Assembly (NCBI RefSeq): GCF_001651855.1
Contig: NZ_LNQC01000053.1
Span: 62,001-126,000, forward strand
From: Sinorhizobium americanum
Lineage (GTDB): Bacteria; Pseudomonadota; Alphaproteobacteria; Rhizobiales; Rhizobiaceae
Direction of reading: 5' to 3'
DNA: 64,000 nucleotides
A program made the position numbers and the translations under genes. The notes beneath the pieces are model-generated. The model searched no databases, had not been told where the DNA came from, and saw only the letters and a program-made list of their open reading frames with translations. Positions 1 to 8,876 of the stretch are shown here, piece after piece (the first letter of the stretch is position 1; the number at the start of each line of letters is the position of its first letter).

Positions 1-617
1 ATTTCGACGGGCTCGACCTGGTGCCGGGCAATCTCGAACTGCAGGAATTCGAGCACACGACGCCGCAGGCGCTGAGCGCGCGGCAGAACGGCGCCGATGC
101 CGGGCCGCTGTTCTTCGCCCGCGTGCAGGCGGCGCTCGCCAGCGTCGCCGACGACTACGACGTCGTCGTCATCGACTGCCCCCCGCAGCTCGGCTATCTG
201 ACGCTTTCGGCGCTCTGCGCCTCCACATCCGTCATCGTCACCGTGCATCCGCAGATGCTCGACGTCGCCTCGATGAACCAGTTCCTCTACATGACCTCGG
301 ATCTGCTCAGCGTCGTGCGGGAGGCGGGCGGGGAGCTCAATTTCGATTTCCTGCGCTATCTCGTCACCCGCTTCGAGCCGAATGACGGGCCGCAGGCACA
401 GATCGTCGGCTTCATGCGCTCGCTCTTCGGCGAGCGGGTGCTGACCTCGGCGATGGTGAAATCGACGGCGATCTCGGATGCGGGCCTGACGAAGCAGACG
501 CTCTACGAGGTCGGCCGCGAGAACTTCACCCGCGCCACCTATGACCGGGCGATTGAATCGCTGAACGCCGTCAATGGCGAGATCGAGGCCCTCATCCACG
601 CGGCTTGGGGGCGCTAG
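1..617 (+). CDS. repA: Plasmid partitioning ATPase RepA, 3' part only
   Basis: This is the C-terminal part (about 205 residues) of a ParA-type ATPase of the repABC family. The reading frame is already open at base 3, so the start and the Walker A motif lie outside the window. Visible is the segment VVVIDCPPQLGYLTLSAL, the Walker B/switch region typical of ParA proteins, followed by the conserved alpha/beta C-terminal half. In the family RepA acts in the cytoplasm with RepB to position plasmid copies and also represses its own operon. The stop codon is 3 bases before the repB start, so the two genes are one operon. Family assignment is firm. Confidence 0.93.
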   Translation, partial: FDGLDLVPGNLELQEFEHTTPQALSARQNGADAGPLFFARVQAALASVADDYDVVVIDCPPQLGYLTLSALCASTSVIVTVHPQMLDVASMNQFLYMTSDLLSVVREAGGELNFDFLRYLVTRFEPNDGPQAQIVGFMRSLFGERVLTSAMVKSTAISDAGLTKQTLYEVGRENFTRATYDRAIESLNAVNGEIEALIHAAWGR

Positions 618-620
618 ATC

Positions 621-1679
621 ATGGCTGGCAACAACCGGAAGAACGAATTGCGGGCGCTGTTCATGGGCGGTACGCCCGCTGCTACGCCGCAGGCCGCGAC
701 CGAGCAGACGCCGACCGGGGCGGGTGAGTTGACACCTGTCAACACCCAGCCCACCGCCCCGCGCGCCGCGTCCGGCGCCGTCAAGGCTATGGGCCTTTCG
801 CTCGGCAGCATCACCCGCGAGGCGGAAGAGGCGCGGGTGCTCCGCGAAGCGCTGACCCAGGGCGAGCGCATCGTGGCGCTCGATCCGGCCCTCGTCGAGG
901 CCTCCTTCATCGAGGACCGGCTGACCGACGGCGAGGTCGATGATCCGGATTTCCTCGCTCTCGTCGAGAGCATCCGCGAGAACGGCCAGCAATCGCCGAT
1001 CCTCGTGCGTCCGCATCCGGAAAAACAGGGGCACTACCAGACCGCCTACGGCCACCGTCGCCTGAAGGCCGTGCGCCGGCTCAAACTGCAGGTAAAGGCG
1101 ATCGTCCGGCCGCTGACGGATGACGAGTTGGTGCTGGCCCAGGGCAAGGAAAATGCCGAGCGGCGCAACCTCTCCTTCATCGAGCGCGCGCTTTTCGCCG
1201 CCGCCCTCGCCGCCCGCGGCTTCGACCGCAAGGTGATCGGCGACGCGCTTGCCGTGCAGAAGAGCGAACTGTCGCGCCTGCTGCAGGTGGCCGACAGCGT
1301 GCCGCACGAACTCGCCCGCGCCATCGGCCCGGCCCCCAAGGCCGGCCGCGAGCGCTGGATGTCGATCGGCACGTTGCTGGAACGGGGCGAGGCAAGGGAA
1401 CTCGCCGACGCGGAGATAGGTTCGCCACGCTTCCGTTCGGTCGATACCGACCAGCGCTTCCAGCTCGTCTTTAACTGCCTGTCTGAGAGCGACAAGCCGG
1501 AGCCGGAAAAGCCGGAGGAACTGAAGGACGAGGCAGGCCGGGTTTTCGCGCGGCTTAGGCTTGATGGGAAAGCGCCGAAGATCGAGTTTCTTCCGGGCAC
1601 CCATCCGGCTTTCCTCAGGGAGGCTGTGTCGATGCTGGCGAAATGGCATGCGAGCTTTGTGAAGAACCAGAACTCGTAG
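621..1679 (+). CDS. repB: Plasmid partitioning protein RepB (ParB family)
   Basis: A 352-residue ParB-like centromere-binding protein. After a variable N-terminus with the RepB-type start MAGNNRKNELRALFMGG, residues ~95-190 form the ParB/Srx nuclease-like domain, including the CTP-pocket motif AYGHRRLKA, then a helix-turn-helix region (residues ~190-240) with KSELSRLLQVA. RepB binds parS sites and works with RepA. It follows repA by 3 bases. In repABC operons a small antisense RNA and repC come next; here the strand switches 115 bases later and no repC is present. A parS-like palindrome lies inside the 5' part of this gene. The ATG is preceded by a GGGGGC stretch. Confidence 0.95.
   Translation: MAGNNRKNELRALFMGGTPAATPQAATEQTPTGAGELTPVNTQPTAPRAASGAVKAMGLSLGSITREAEEARVLREALTQGERIVALDPALVEASFIEDRLTDGEVDDPDFLALVESIRENGQQSPILVRPHPEKQGHYQTAYGHRRLKAVRRLKLQVKAIVRPLTDDELVLAQGKENAERRNLSFIERALFAAALAARGFDRKVIGDALAVQKSELSRLLQVADSVPHELARAIGPAPKAGRERWMSIGTLLERGEARELADAEIGSPRFRSVDTDQRFQLVFNCLSESDKPEPEKPEELKDEAGRVFARLRLDGKAPKIEFLPGTHPAFLREAVSMLAKWHASFVKNQNS
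728..743. promoter_or_regulatory. parS-like palindrome inside repB
   Basis: The 16 bases GTTGACACCTGTCAAC have two perfect 7-base arms (GTTGACA / TGTCAAC) around a CC centre. Length and end bases (GTT...AAC) agree with the 16-bp centromere palindromes bound by RepB in repABC replicons, as far as I recall that consensus. The position, within the repB coding sequence, suits a partition site. Binding is inferred, not shown. Confidence 0.5.
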
Positions 1680-1710
1680 CGAAGAGGGTGGCCATGCCCC
1701 TCACCCTAGC

Positions 1711-1736
1711 CCTCTCCCCGCATGCGGGGCGAGGGA
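1711..1736. repeat. Rhizobial mosaic palindromic repeat (RIME-like)
   Basis: The stretch CCCTC-T-CCCCGC / GCGGGG-C-GAGGG folds into a hairpin with one mismatch. It sits in the short gap after repB together with the CCCTCACCCTAGCCCTCTCC run typical of Rhizobium intergenic mosaic elements. It may also help end repAB transcription, although no T-run follows. Confidence 0.5.
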
Positions 1737-1794
1737 ACACGGTCGCGGCAGCGGGATGGTGGCAAATCCGGGAGATAGCCGCTCGGCCATTCAC

Positions 1795-2958
1795 CTACTC
1801 GTAATCCACCCACAATCCGCCGGCATCGGCCGAGCGGATGCAGTTCTCCACCCAGCGCACGCCCTCCAGGCCAGCGTCAACTCCGGGGAACACCAGATCC
1901 TCGATGCCCTCGGGCGCCAGCCCGCGGTTGCCGTTGATCGCCAGCGCGAAGCGCCGGTAGAGATTGGCCCAGGCCTCGAACAGGCCCTCCGGGTGGCCGC
2001 CGCCGATGCGGTCGTCGAGGCGGGCTTGCGGGTAGAGATAGTCCATGCCGCGTTCGAGGATGCGGACCGGCTCGCCCTGGATCTCGTAGGAAAGCTGGTT
2101 GGGGCGCTCGTCCCACCATTCGATGCTCGCCTTCGAGCCGACGATCCGGACCTTCTGGCCATGCATCGAGCCGGCATTGACGGCACTCGACCAGACATTG
2201 GCGATGGCGCCGTTGTCGTATTCCATCAGGGTCACCGCATTGTCCTCGAGCGGAGCGCGGCTTTTGACGAAACTCTGGCGGACGCACATCAGCCGCCTGA
2301 TCTTCAGGTGCGGCAGGACCACTTCGGAAATATAGAGCGGATGCGTGCCGACATCGCCGAGCACATAGCTCGGGCCGGCGAATTTCGGATCGACCCGCCA
2401 GCGGGTCGACGGGTTCTGTTCCTCGACGGGCGCGCTGTGGAAGCCGTGGGCGAACTGCAGGTTGACGATGCGGATCTCGCCGAGGTCGCCGTTCATCACC
2501 ATGGCGCGCGCCTGCTCGATCATCTGGTGGCCGGCATAGCCATAGGTGACGCCGACGATCAGCCCGCGCGCCTCGGCGAGCGCCTTGAGTTCCTTCGCTT
2601 CCTCGACGGTGAAGCAGAGCGGCTTTTCGCAGACCACATGCAGGCCATGCTCGAGCGCCGCCTTGCAGATCGAAAAATGGGTGTTGTTCGGGGTGGCGAT
2701 CGACACCGCCTCGATGCCGTCGGCACGCTTCTGTTCCTCGGCAAACATCGTGCCGTAGTCTGGGTAGCTCCGGGCCTCGTCCAGTCCCAGATCGATGCCG
2801 AATGCGCGGCCGCGCTGTGGGTCGATGTCGAAGGCGCCGGCGACGAGTTCGAAGGTGTCGTCCCGGAGCGCCGCCGAGCGATGGATGTAGCCGATCTGGC
2901 TGCCGCGCCCGCCGCCGACCATGCCCCAGCGGATCGTGTTTTTCTTCTTCACTGACAT
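1795..2958 (-). CDS. Gfo/Idh/MocA family NAD(P)-dependent oxidoreductase
   Basis: A 387-residue dehydrogenase of the glucose-fructose oxidoreductase/inositol dehydrogenase/MocA family. The N-terminal Rossmann fold starts with WGMVGGGRGSQIG; the family motif CEKPL follows near residue 110, and DVGTHPLY carries the conserved catalytic Asp/His region. Such enzymes oxidise or reduce sugars and cyclitols in the cytoplasm. It is the last gene of a three-gene leftward operon behind two TIM-barrel isomerase-like proteins, so it probably acts in the same sugar or inositol-derivative pathway. AGGAA precedes the ATG by a suitable distance. The substrate cannot be read from the sequence. Confidence 0.9.
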   Translation of the reverse strand: MSVKKKNTIRWGMVGGGRGSQIGYIHRSAALRDDTFELVAGAFDIDPQRGRAFGIDLGLDEARSYPDYGTMFAEEQKRADGIEAVSIATPNNTHFSICKAALEHGLHVVCEKPLCFTVEEAKELKALAEARGLIVGVTYGYAGHQMIEQARAMVMNGDLGEIRIVNLQFAHGFHSAPVEEQNPSTRWRVDPKFAGPSYVLGDVGTHPLYISEVVLPHLKIRRLMCVRQSFVKSRAPLEDNAVTLMEYDNGAIANVWSSAVNAGSMHGQKVRIVGSKASIEWWDERPNQLSYEIQGEPVRILERGMDYLYPQARLDDRIGGGHPEGLFEAWANLYRRFALAINGNRGLAPEGIEDLVFPGVDAGLEGVRWVENCIRSADAGGLWVDYE

Positions 2959-3029
2959 TGCTTTGTTCCTGAATGCTGGTGTCGCTTTTCGCTGGTGCCC
3001 GTTTCACCCCCCTCTGCCCTCAATCGCAC

Positions 3030-3953
3030 CTAAAATCCGACAGATCGCAGGTAATCGCGGCTTTCCTTCACGTCCGCGAGGCTGCCGGCGACGCTCAAGG
3101 GGTCGCGTTCCTGTTCGACGGTGATGAAGCCGTGATAGCCGATCTCCTCGAGGGCTTGCTTGACCGCCGGATAGTCGATGACGCCGCGGCCGATCGGGCA
3201 CATCACCCCTTGGGCGCAGGCCTCGAAGAAGCGGATCCTTTCGCCAAGGACGCGGCGGAAGACCCTCTCGTCGATGTCCTTGAAGTGGACGTAATCGAGC
3301 CGATCGGCGTAGCGCTTCAGCGTCTCGACCGGGTCCATGCCGGCGTAATAGCTGTGGCCGGTGTCGATGCAGAAGCCGGCAAGCTCCGCCGGCACGTCGC
3401 TCGAGATCCGCTCGATCTCGTCGGCGAACTCGATATAGCCGCCGGCATGCGGATGGACGACGGAGCGCACGCCGTATTTGCTCCTCGCCAGTTCGGCGAT
3501 CGCCTTGATGTTGGCGACCATGCCTGCCCAATCCGGATCGGAGAGCCGCGGCGCCCGGTCGGAATGGCCGGCGGCAAAATCGCGTTTGTCATGCCCCCAG
3601 TCCATGACAGTGAGATAGGGCGTCCGGAAGCGCTGGCCGGGGACCTGCTCCGGCTGCGGCAGCCGGGTGATGACGGCGCAGATCTCGTCGGTCTGACGCA
3701 ACAGATTTTCGCCGTTGGCGGGCGAGACAAGATCGTCGAAGATCGTCCCGGCAACGATGAAGAGGTTGCGGTCGGCGAGCGCCGTGGCGACCTGTGCGGA
3801 CTCGAGCGGCACATAGCCGTAGGGGCCGAGCTCGAGACCGCCATAGCCGGCGGCGGCCGCCTCGTCGAAGACCCGCTCCCAGGCGGGCAGATTTGGATTC
3901 TTGACGTCGTCCACGCCCCAGCAGCAGGGGGCCGTCGTAATGGTAATGGTCAC
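3030..3953 (-). CDS. IolE/MocC-like TIM-barrel protein
   Basis: A 307-residue xylose-isomerase-like TIM barrel (AP endonuclease 2 superfamily). The start TTAPCCWGVDD with a later ELGPYGY resembles 2-keto-myo-inositol dehydratase (IolE) and MocC of rhizopine catabolism. Metal-site residues are visible in HPHAGGYIEF, CIDTGHSYYAG, VHFKDID and the C-terminal VEQERD. It lies 30 bases downstream of another TIM-barrel gene and 71 bases upstream of the Gfo/Idh/MocA gene on the same strand. The trio suggests breakdown of an inositol- or sugar-like compound. Only the family is certain; IolE activity is inferred. Confidence 0.85.
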   Translation of the reverse strand: MTITITTAPCCWGVDDVKNPNLPAWERVFDEAAAAGYGGLELGPYGYVPLESAQVATALADRNLFIVAGTIFDDLVSPANGENLLRQTDEICAVITRLPQPEQVPGQRFRTPYLTVMDWGHDKRDFAAGHSDRAPRLSDPDWAGMVANIKAIAELARSKYGVRSVVHPHAGGYIEFADEIERISSDVPAELAGFCIDTGHSYYAGMDPVETLKRYADRLDYVHFKDIDERVFRRVLGERIRFFEACAQGVMCPIGRGVIDYPAVKQALEEIGYHGFITVEQERDPLSVAGSLADVKESRDYLRSVGF

Positions 3954-3983
3954 GAATGTTGTCCTGATTAGGTAAGGTATGGC

Positions 3984-4898
3984 TTACGCTGTCTTGCCCG
4001 GCCAGTATTTGTCGACGTATTTCTGGATCTCCGCGCGCATGAAGCGGCCCGACTCGTCGGCGCGGTCCTCCCAGCCGAAGACGCAGGCGGTGACGATGCC
4101 GTCGAAGCCGACCTCGGCGAGCGAGGAGAAGAAGACGTCCCAGTTGATCTCGCCCTGATACATGTCCATGTGCTGGTGGATCGTCACCTTGGCACCGGGC
4201 GGATTGATGATGTAGCGAAGCCCCGAAGATGCCTTGTGGTTATAGGTGTCGGCGACATGGACATGGGCGATCAGCGGCCCGGCATCGCGGATCATCTTCG
4301 CCATGTCGTCGCCGAAATAGAAAGTGTGCGGGGCGCAATAGAGGAATTTGACGTTCTTCGAGCCGATTGTTCTCAGCATGTCGATCGCCGGATGCAGCGT
4401 CTCGCACCAGTCCTCCGGATGCGGCTCCATGTTGAGCGTCAGGCCTTCTTTCTCGAAGACCGGCACGAGCTCTTCCATCGAGCGCCACCAGGCCGCCTCG
4501 CTGTGCTCGTGCGTGTGCATGCCGCCGCAGCAGTTGGAGCGATGGCTGCGGTCCGGCGAGGGGCCGCGGCCGAATTCGGAGTTCATCGTGTCGCAGCCCA
4601 TCTCGGTGGCGATCTCGATCGCTTCCTTCCAGTAACGCACCGCCGCCTGGCGCTCGTCCTCGTGCGGGCTCGCCCAACGATACATCGGCAGGATCGAGGC
4701 GAGTTGCACGCCGTGATCCTTCAGCGCCGACTTGAACTCGGCGATCCGCTCCTTGTGCGCGCGCGGCCGCACCCACCAGGGAAGGAAATCGTCGCGCGGC
4801 GACAGCTCGATATGGTGGTAGCCGAGCTCCGCCGCCTTGCGGCACAGTTCGTTGAGACCGAGGTGGCGATGCATATAGGGGTCGAGTGCGATCTTCAT
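3984..4898 (-). CDS. Sugar phosphate isomerase/epimerase family protein
   Basis: A 304-residue TIM-barrel protein of the xylose isomerase-like superfamily. Conserved metal-binding segments include HIELSPRDDF, LNMEPHPEDW, IAHVHVADTYNH and a C-terminal VFGWEDR. The start at 4898 (MKIALDPYMHRHLGLNEL) was chosen because GGAGGAG lies just upstream; a longer frame to 5093 runs into the divergent regulator. It is the first gene of the three-gene leftward operon and faces a LacI-type regulator across a 121-base region with a perfect palindromic operator. The exact substrate is unknown. Confidence 0.87.
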   Translation of the reverse strand: MKIALDPYMHRHLGLNELCRKAAELGYHHIELSPRDDFLPWWVRPRAHKERIAEFKSALKDHGVQLASILPMYRWASPHEDERQAAVRYWKEAIEIATEMGCDTMNSEFGRGPSPDRSHRSNCCGGMHTHEHSEAAWWRSMEELVPVFEKEGLTLNMEPHPEDWCETLHPAIDMLRTIGSKNVKFLYCAPHTFYFGDDMAKMIRDAGPLIAHVHVADTYNHKASSGLRYIINPPGAKVTIHQHMDMYQGEINWDVFFSSLAEVGFDGIVTACVFGWEDRADESGRFMRAEIQKYVDKYWPGKTA

Positions 4899-4959
4899 GT
4901 GTGCTCCTCCTTGATGCGCAAAGGATACCGAGCACCACCGCATCCCTCTAAATCTTCCT

Positions 4960-4975
4960 TGATCAAATTTGATCA
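4960..4975. promoter_or_regulatory. LacI-family operator, perfect 16-bp palindrome
   Basis: TGATCAAATTTGATCA is a perfect 16-base palindrome in the middle of the 121-base region between the divergent TIM-barrel gene and the LacI-type regulator. Size, symmetry and position fit a LacI-family operator controlling both directions. Confidence 0.65.
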
Positions 4976-5019
4976 TTCCTGGATGCTGAACCGGAGAGAA
5001 TTTCCCGGGAGCAAGCTCA

Positions 5020-6021
5020 TTGGTGAAAGTGACCCTGAAGGATGTGGCCCGGGAGGCGCGCGTTGGCACGGCGACGGTCGAGCGCGTCGTCAACGATCGC
5101 GGCGGGGTTCGTCCGGAAACGGTCGAGCGGGTGTTCCTCGCGGTCCGAAAACTGGACTATCGGCATAAGATGCCGGAGGCGCATCGCGGGCTGATCCGGA
5201 TCGAGGTTATCCTGGTTCGCCCCGAGACGAGCTTCTACTCGCGCATGAACCAGGCCTTCGAGCGGATCGCCGCCCTGCTTGACAAGAGCGTCACGGTTCA
5301 CCGCACCTTCGCGCGCGAGAACGACCCGGTCGAATTCGCTCACCACATCGCCAATCCGGCGGTCCGCCGTTCGGCGCTCATCGTCGTGGCGCCGGACCAC
5401 CCGGAGGTGGTGAAGAGCGTAAGGGCGGCGGCGCGCCAGGGCACGCCCGTGGTGCAGATCATGACCCGACCAGTGCCGGAGCTCCCTTATGTCGGCATCG
5501 ACAATTACGCGGCGGGGCGGACTGCCGCCTATTACATGTCAAGGATGCTTGCCGAACGCTCGGGGTCCTTCGTGGCGCTCTGCCACAGCGGCGCCTACGA
5601 GAATCACAAGGAACGCATCCGCGGCTTTTCCGCCTATCTCGCCAACCACCCTGGCGACCACCTCTTCACGCAGGTGATGTTCGATTACGACGACGACTTC
5701 AACTCGATGGAGCTCCTGCGCGGGGCGCTCCGCAAGGATCCGGGGATCATCGGCCTCTACACCGCCGGCGGCGACAACCGCTCCGTCGCCGCGGTGCTGA
5801 AGGAGCATGCGTCGCGCCGCATCTTCTGGGTCGGTCACGAGCTCTCCGGACAATCGCGCGGCGCTCTTCGCGAGGGGATCATGTCGATCGTCCTCGACCA
5901 GGCGCCGGAAATCCAGGCGCGCCGCGCGATCGACCTGACATTGCGGTCGCTTGGCCTGATCAATGTCGAGGTGAGCCCCGAGCCGGTACGATTTCTGACG
6001 ATCACGCCGGAGAACGTCTGA
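5020..6021 (+). CDS. LacI family transcriptional regulator
   Basis: A 333-residue LacI/GalR-type repressor. Residues 4-30 (VTLKDVAREARVGTATVERVVND) form the DNA-binding helix-turn-helix; the hinge is followed by a periplasmic-binding-protein-like sensor domain with NYAAGRTAAYYM and an effector-pocket region around YTAGGDN. The start is either TTG at 5020 or GTG at 5023; GGGAG at 5008-5012 fits TTG slightly better. It is divergent from the sugar/inositol operon and probably represses it through the 4960-4975 palindrome, released by a pathway sugar. No ligand can be named. Confidence 0.92.
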   Translation: MVKVTLKDVAREARVGTATVERVVNDRGGVRPETVERVFLAVRKLDYRHKMPEAHRGLIRIEVILVRPETSFYSRMNQAFERIAALLDKSVTVHRTFARENDPVEFAHHIANPAVRRSALIVVAPDHPEVVKSVRAAARQGTPVVQIMTRPVPELPYVGIDNYAAGRTAAYYMSRMLAERSGSFVALCHSGAYENHKERIRGFSAYLANHPGDHLFTQVMFDYDDDFNSMELLRGALRKDPGIIGLYTAGGDNRSVAAVLKEHASRRIFWVGHELSGQSRGALREGIMSIVLDQAPEIQARRAIDLTLRSLGLINVEVSPEPVRFLTITPENV

Positions 6022-6075
6022 CGGTTTCCGGGCGAGCCTCTGCGCAAGGGCAGCAGCGGCTTGCGCCAGTCTCGC

Positions 6076-7230
6076 TCATGCCCGAACCGGCTGTGGCCTT
6101 CTCCTGTTGATCAGCCGCTTGGCGAGTTTTTGCCCGGGTCTTTCAATGGCGAAGAAGGTGGTACAGGCAGCCGCATAGACCAAAGGCACAAGAATCAGGG
6201 CGACGGCGGCGAAGCGCGCGGCCGGCGAGATCGTTTCGCCGAAGGCGCCAATGAAATAGGCGGCAATCGGCTGCAGAAAGATGAGGTGCCAGAGATAGGC
6301 CCCGAACGACAGTTCCCCCAGCCAGTGGAAGAACCTGTTTCCGAGGGACGATGACACGGCACGAAGCCTCTCGCCTAGCGCCCCTCCGGCCAGGCGATCA
6401 TGGAGCAGGGCGAAAAACACCCCGACAAGCGTGACCCGCATCAGGGTCTTCGTCGCCGCCACGTCGCCGCCGATCGGCAGCAGCACGAGCGCCAGGGCGG
6501 CGGCGCCGTAGAGGAAGGTCTTGGATCTCTCCGCGTCAAGGCCGAGCGCCAGCAGCATTCCGCAAAGGAAGACATGCATCTTCAACGGCAGGAAGGCGGG
6601 CATCGGGAAGTGTACCCCCGACAGACCGGCCGTCGAGACGATCGCGACGGCGATAGCGGCAGTAATGAGCGCGCCCTTCAGCCAACCGCATCTCTTCAAC
6701 AGAAGCATGACGAAGGGAAAGGCCGCGTAAAACTGCATTTCGAGGCCGATGCTCCAGTCGGGCAGTGGCGTCCTGTAGGCATAATCGGGAGAGAGGCCGA
6801 ACAGAAAGCTTAAATGCATCAGCCCATTCGTCAGGCCGTTGTCGAGGTAGCGCGCCGGCGACTGCGGTGCTTTGTCGAGAAAGCCGTCGATGATCATCCT
6901 CGATTCGAACAGCCAGGGACCGAGCGCAAAAGCCACGGCCAGAAGGAGATAATAAAGCGGCGCAATTCTCAGGAACCGGCGGATCCAGAAGCTCGCCCAG
7001 GTCGACGGCAGTTCCCACGGCTCTTTTGCTGCCCGCAGCTGATAGTGAAACACCATCAGGAAGCCGGAAAGTATGATGAAGAGATCGACGCCGAGATCGG
7101 GCTCCGACAGAACCGGCAGGCGCCAGCCCGTCAGCAACAGCGCATGGCCGACCATCACCCAGAGGGATGCCAGGCCTCGCAGCCCATCCAGGCAATCGAT
7201 TCGGGTATTGCGGGTATCATAGTCGGCCAT
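6076..7230 (-). CDS. Membrane acyltransferase (acyltransferase 3, OafA-like)
   Basis: A 384-residue integral membrane protein with about ten hydrophobic segments. The N-terminal RGLASLWVMVGH matches the R-x10-H active-site pattern of acyltransferase-3 proteins, and the C-terminus ends in a basic tail (KRLINRRRPQPVRA). These enzymes transfer acetyl or other acyl groups to sugars of surface polysaccharides at the inner membrane. It stands alone on the minus strand, tail to tail with the LacI gene and 163 bases from the doxX-like gene, so no substrate can be inferred from context. Confidence 0.88.
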   Translation of the reverse strand: MADYDTRNTRIDCLDGLRGLASLWVMVGHALLLTGWRLPVLSEPDLGVDLFIILSGFLMVFHYQLRAAKEPWELPSTWASFWIRRFLRIAPLYYLLLAVAFALGPWLFESRMIIDGFLDKAPQSPARYLDNGLTNGLMHLSFLFGLSPDYAYRTPLPDWSIGLEMQFYAAFPFVMLLLKRCGWLKGALITAAIAVAIVSTAGLSGVHFPMPAFLPLKMHVFLCGMLLALGLDAERSKTFLYGAAALALVLLPIGGDVAATKTLMRVTLVGVFFALLHDRLAGGALGERLRAVSSSLGNRFFHWLGELSFGAYLWHLIFLQPIAAYFIGAFGETISPAARFAAVALILVPLVYAAACTTFFAIERPGQKLAKRLINRRRPQPVRA

Positions 7231-7393
7231 CAGTACACTTCGTCCTTGTTTGCAACTAAAGGTTACTGCCGCGCGCTATGTTGCGACGCACAAGGGCATG
7301 CCTAGAGGCGGACTAAGGCGATACTAAGTAAAGATGGAGGGCCCGGGCACCGAGGCGACGACGAAAAGCGCGGCGGAGCCGTGGGCCCTTCGA

Positions 7394-7798
7394 TCAGCCG
7401 CGACCGGCCCGTGCATCCAGGCTAAATCCACCCGCACCGAATGCGGCGATCTGCAGAAAGCCGCCGGCGATCGCGATGTTCTTCATGAAGTGGATCAGCT
7501 GATTCTGATCGTCGAATTCCATGTGGAAGCCGAGCGCAGAGGCGAGCGTGAAGGCTGCCAGGAGAAATGCTGCCAACCTCGTCTGATAGCCCAGGATCAG
7601 CAGGATGCCGCCGCCGAGTTCGGCGACCAGGGCGCCGGCATAGGCGGGAATGGGAAACGGCAGGTTGGCCGCCGAAATATAGGAGATGGTGCCGGAGGGA
7701 TCGGCCAGTTTTTCCACCCCCGAAACGACGAAGATGACGGCGAGGAGCAGGCGGCCAACAAAGGCAAGCGAATTCTGAAGTGAGGCGTTGTTGCTCAT
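7394..7798 (-). CDS. DoxX family membrane protein
   Basis: A 134-residue protein with four hydrophobic helices and the DoxX-family pattern: LLLAVIFVVSGVEKLADP in helix 1, GALVAELGGGILLILGYQTR in the middle and FMKNIAIAGGFLQI near the end. DoxX proteins are small inner-membrane proteins, often linked to thiol or redox homeostasis, with no firmly known reaction. It is divergent from the exported ferritin-like gene, with about 150 bases between them that must hold both promoters. Confidence 0.85.
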   Translation of the reverse strand: MSNNASLQNSLAFVGRLLLAVIFVVSGVEKLADPSGTISYISAANLPFPIPAYAGALVAELGGGILLILGYQTRLAAFLLAAFTLASALGFHMEFDDQNQLIHFMKNIAIAGGFLQIAAFGAGGFSLDARAGRG

Positions 7799-7948
7799 GT
7801 CAGTTCCTTTCCGGCAATGACGGTCGCTATTTTACACGGATGAGGAATTCGAGCTCCGGAACTTTTCGCCCTTGATGCTGTTGGGCCTTGATTGGCCCGC
7901 CTGATCCAGGGTGCCAAAACTGACGCCGGGCGGGCTTCGGAGGAAGCC

Positions 7949-8821
7949 ATGATCCGCGCATTACCCACCCTTTTTCTTCCGCGCCGCCGCCTGTTGCAAT
8001 TGGGCCTCGGAGCAACGCTCGCCTCGACCGCGGGCCTCGTTCGTGTCTCGCGCGCGGATGAACCAGCAGAACTGAAGGACGAGGATATATTCCAGTTCGC
8101 GTTGAACCTCGAATATATGGAAGCCGAGTATTACCTGCGCGGCACGACCGGCAAAGGCATTGACGACGCCGATGCGGGTGGAGATGCCGGTGCCGTGACC
8201 GGCGGCAAGCAGGTTTCGTTCGATACGCCTGCGGTCGGCGAGTTCATGAGCGAGGTGGCGGAAAACGAACTTGCTCACGTCCGGTTCTATCGCAAGACCC
8301 TTGGCGACGATGCCGTGTCGCGGCCGGCCATCGATTTTGATGCCGGTTTCGCAGCCGTCGCGAAGGCGGCGGGGCTCGGGGAGGATTTCGATCCCTTCGG
8401 CAACGAGATGAACTTCGTGCTCGGCGGCATGCTGTTCGAGGATGTCGGCGTGACCGCCTATGCCGGCGCCGCAACGGTCTTGAAGAACGAGGAGTTTCTC
8501 GCTGCCGCCGCCGGAATCCTCGCGGTCGAGGCCTACCACATGGGCATGGCCCGCTCGACGCTCTACCGGATGGGCGAGACGGCCTGGAAGGCGGCCGCCG
8601 CGGTTTCCGATGCCCGCGACAAGATCGACGGATCGGACGACAAGGACCAGGGCCTGCAATTGGAGGGCAAGGCGAACATTGTTCCTTCGACGCCCGATGC
8701 GATCGCCTTCACCCGAACGCCGCAGGAGGTGCTGCGCATCGTCTATCTCACCGATCAGGAGGGCGCCACCAAGGGTGGCTTCTATCCGAACGGCATGAAT
8801 GGAACGATTACCAGCACCTGA
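7949..8821 (+). CDS. Exported ferritin-like domain protein
   Basis: A 290-residue protein. The N-terminus [16 protein letters not shown] looks like a twin-arginine signal ending near SRADEP, so the product is probably periplasmic. The rest is a Ferritin_2-type four-helix bundle (residues ~45-220): [38 protein letters not shown] and [11 protein letters not shown] supply the Glu and His residues expected for a di-metal site. Relatives include bacterial homologues of the plant desiccation protein PCC13-62. The start at 7949 follows GGAGG at 7939-7943; upstream Met codons lack this. The physiological role is unknown; stress protection is only a guess. Confidence 0.83.
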   Translation: MIRALPTLFLPRRRLLQLGLGATLASTAGLVRVSRADEPAELKDEDIFQFALNLEYMEAEYYLRGTTGKGIDDADAGGDAGAVTGGKQVSFDTPAVGEFMSEVAENELAHVRFYRKTLGDDAVSRPAIDFDAGFAAVAKAAGLGEDFDPFGNEMNFVLGGMLFEDVGVTAYAGAATVLKNEEFLAAAAGILAVEAYHMGMARSTLYRMGETAWKAAAAVSDARDKIDGSDDKDQGLQLEGKANIVPSTPDAIAFTRTPQEVLRIVYLTDQEGATKGGFYPNGMNGTITST

Positions 8822-8833
8822 GCGGATTCGCCG

Positions 8834-8876
8834 GGGCCGGCAGGGCGAAGGCTTCATCTTTCGCCTGGTCCGGCCC
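8834..8876 (+). terminator. Hairpin after the ferritin-like gene
   Basis: Arms GGGCCGG...GGGCGAA and TTCGCC...CCGGCCC pair over about 15 bases with one bulge and a loop of about ten bases, 12 bases after the stop codon. It probably ends transcription, although the T-run is weak. The rest of the gap to 9102 shows nothing else recognisable. Confidence 0.45.

Noticed and set aside
1756-2955. A 399-codon open frame on the plus strand.
   Set aside because: It is the mirror of the Gfo/Idh/MocA gene, which has clear family motifs; the composition is that of an antisense frame in high-GC DNA.
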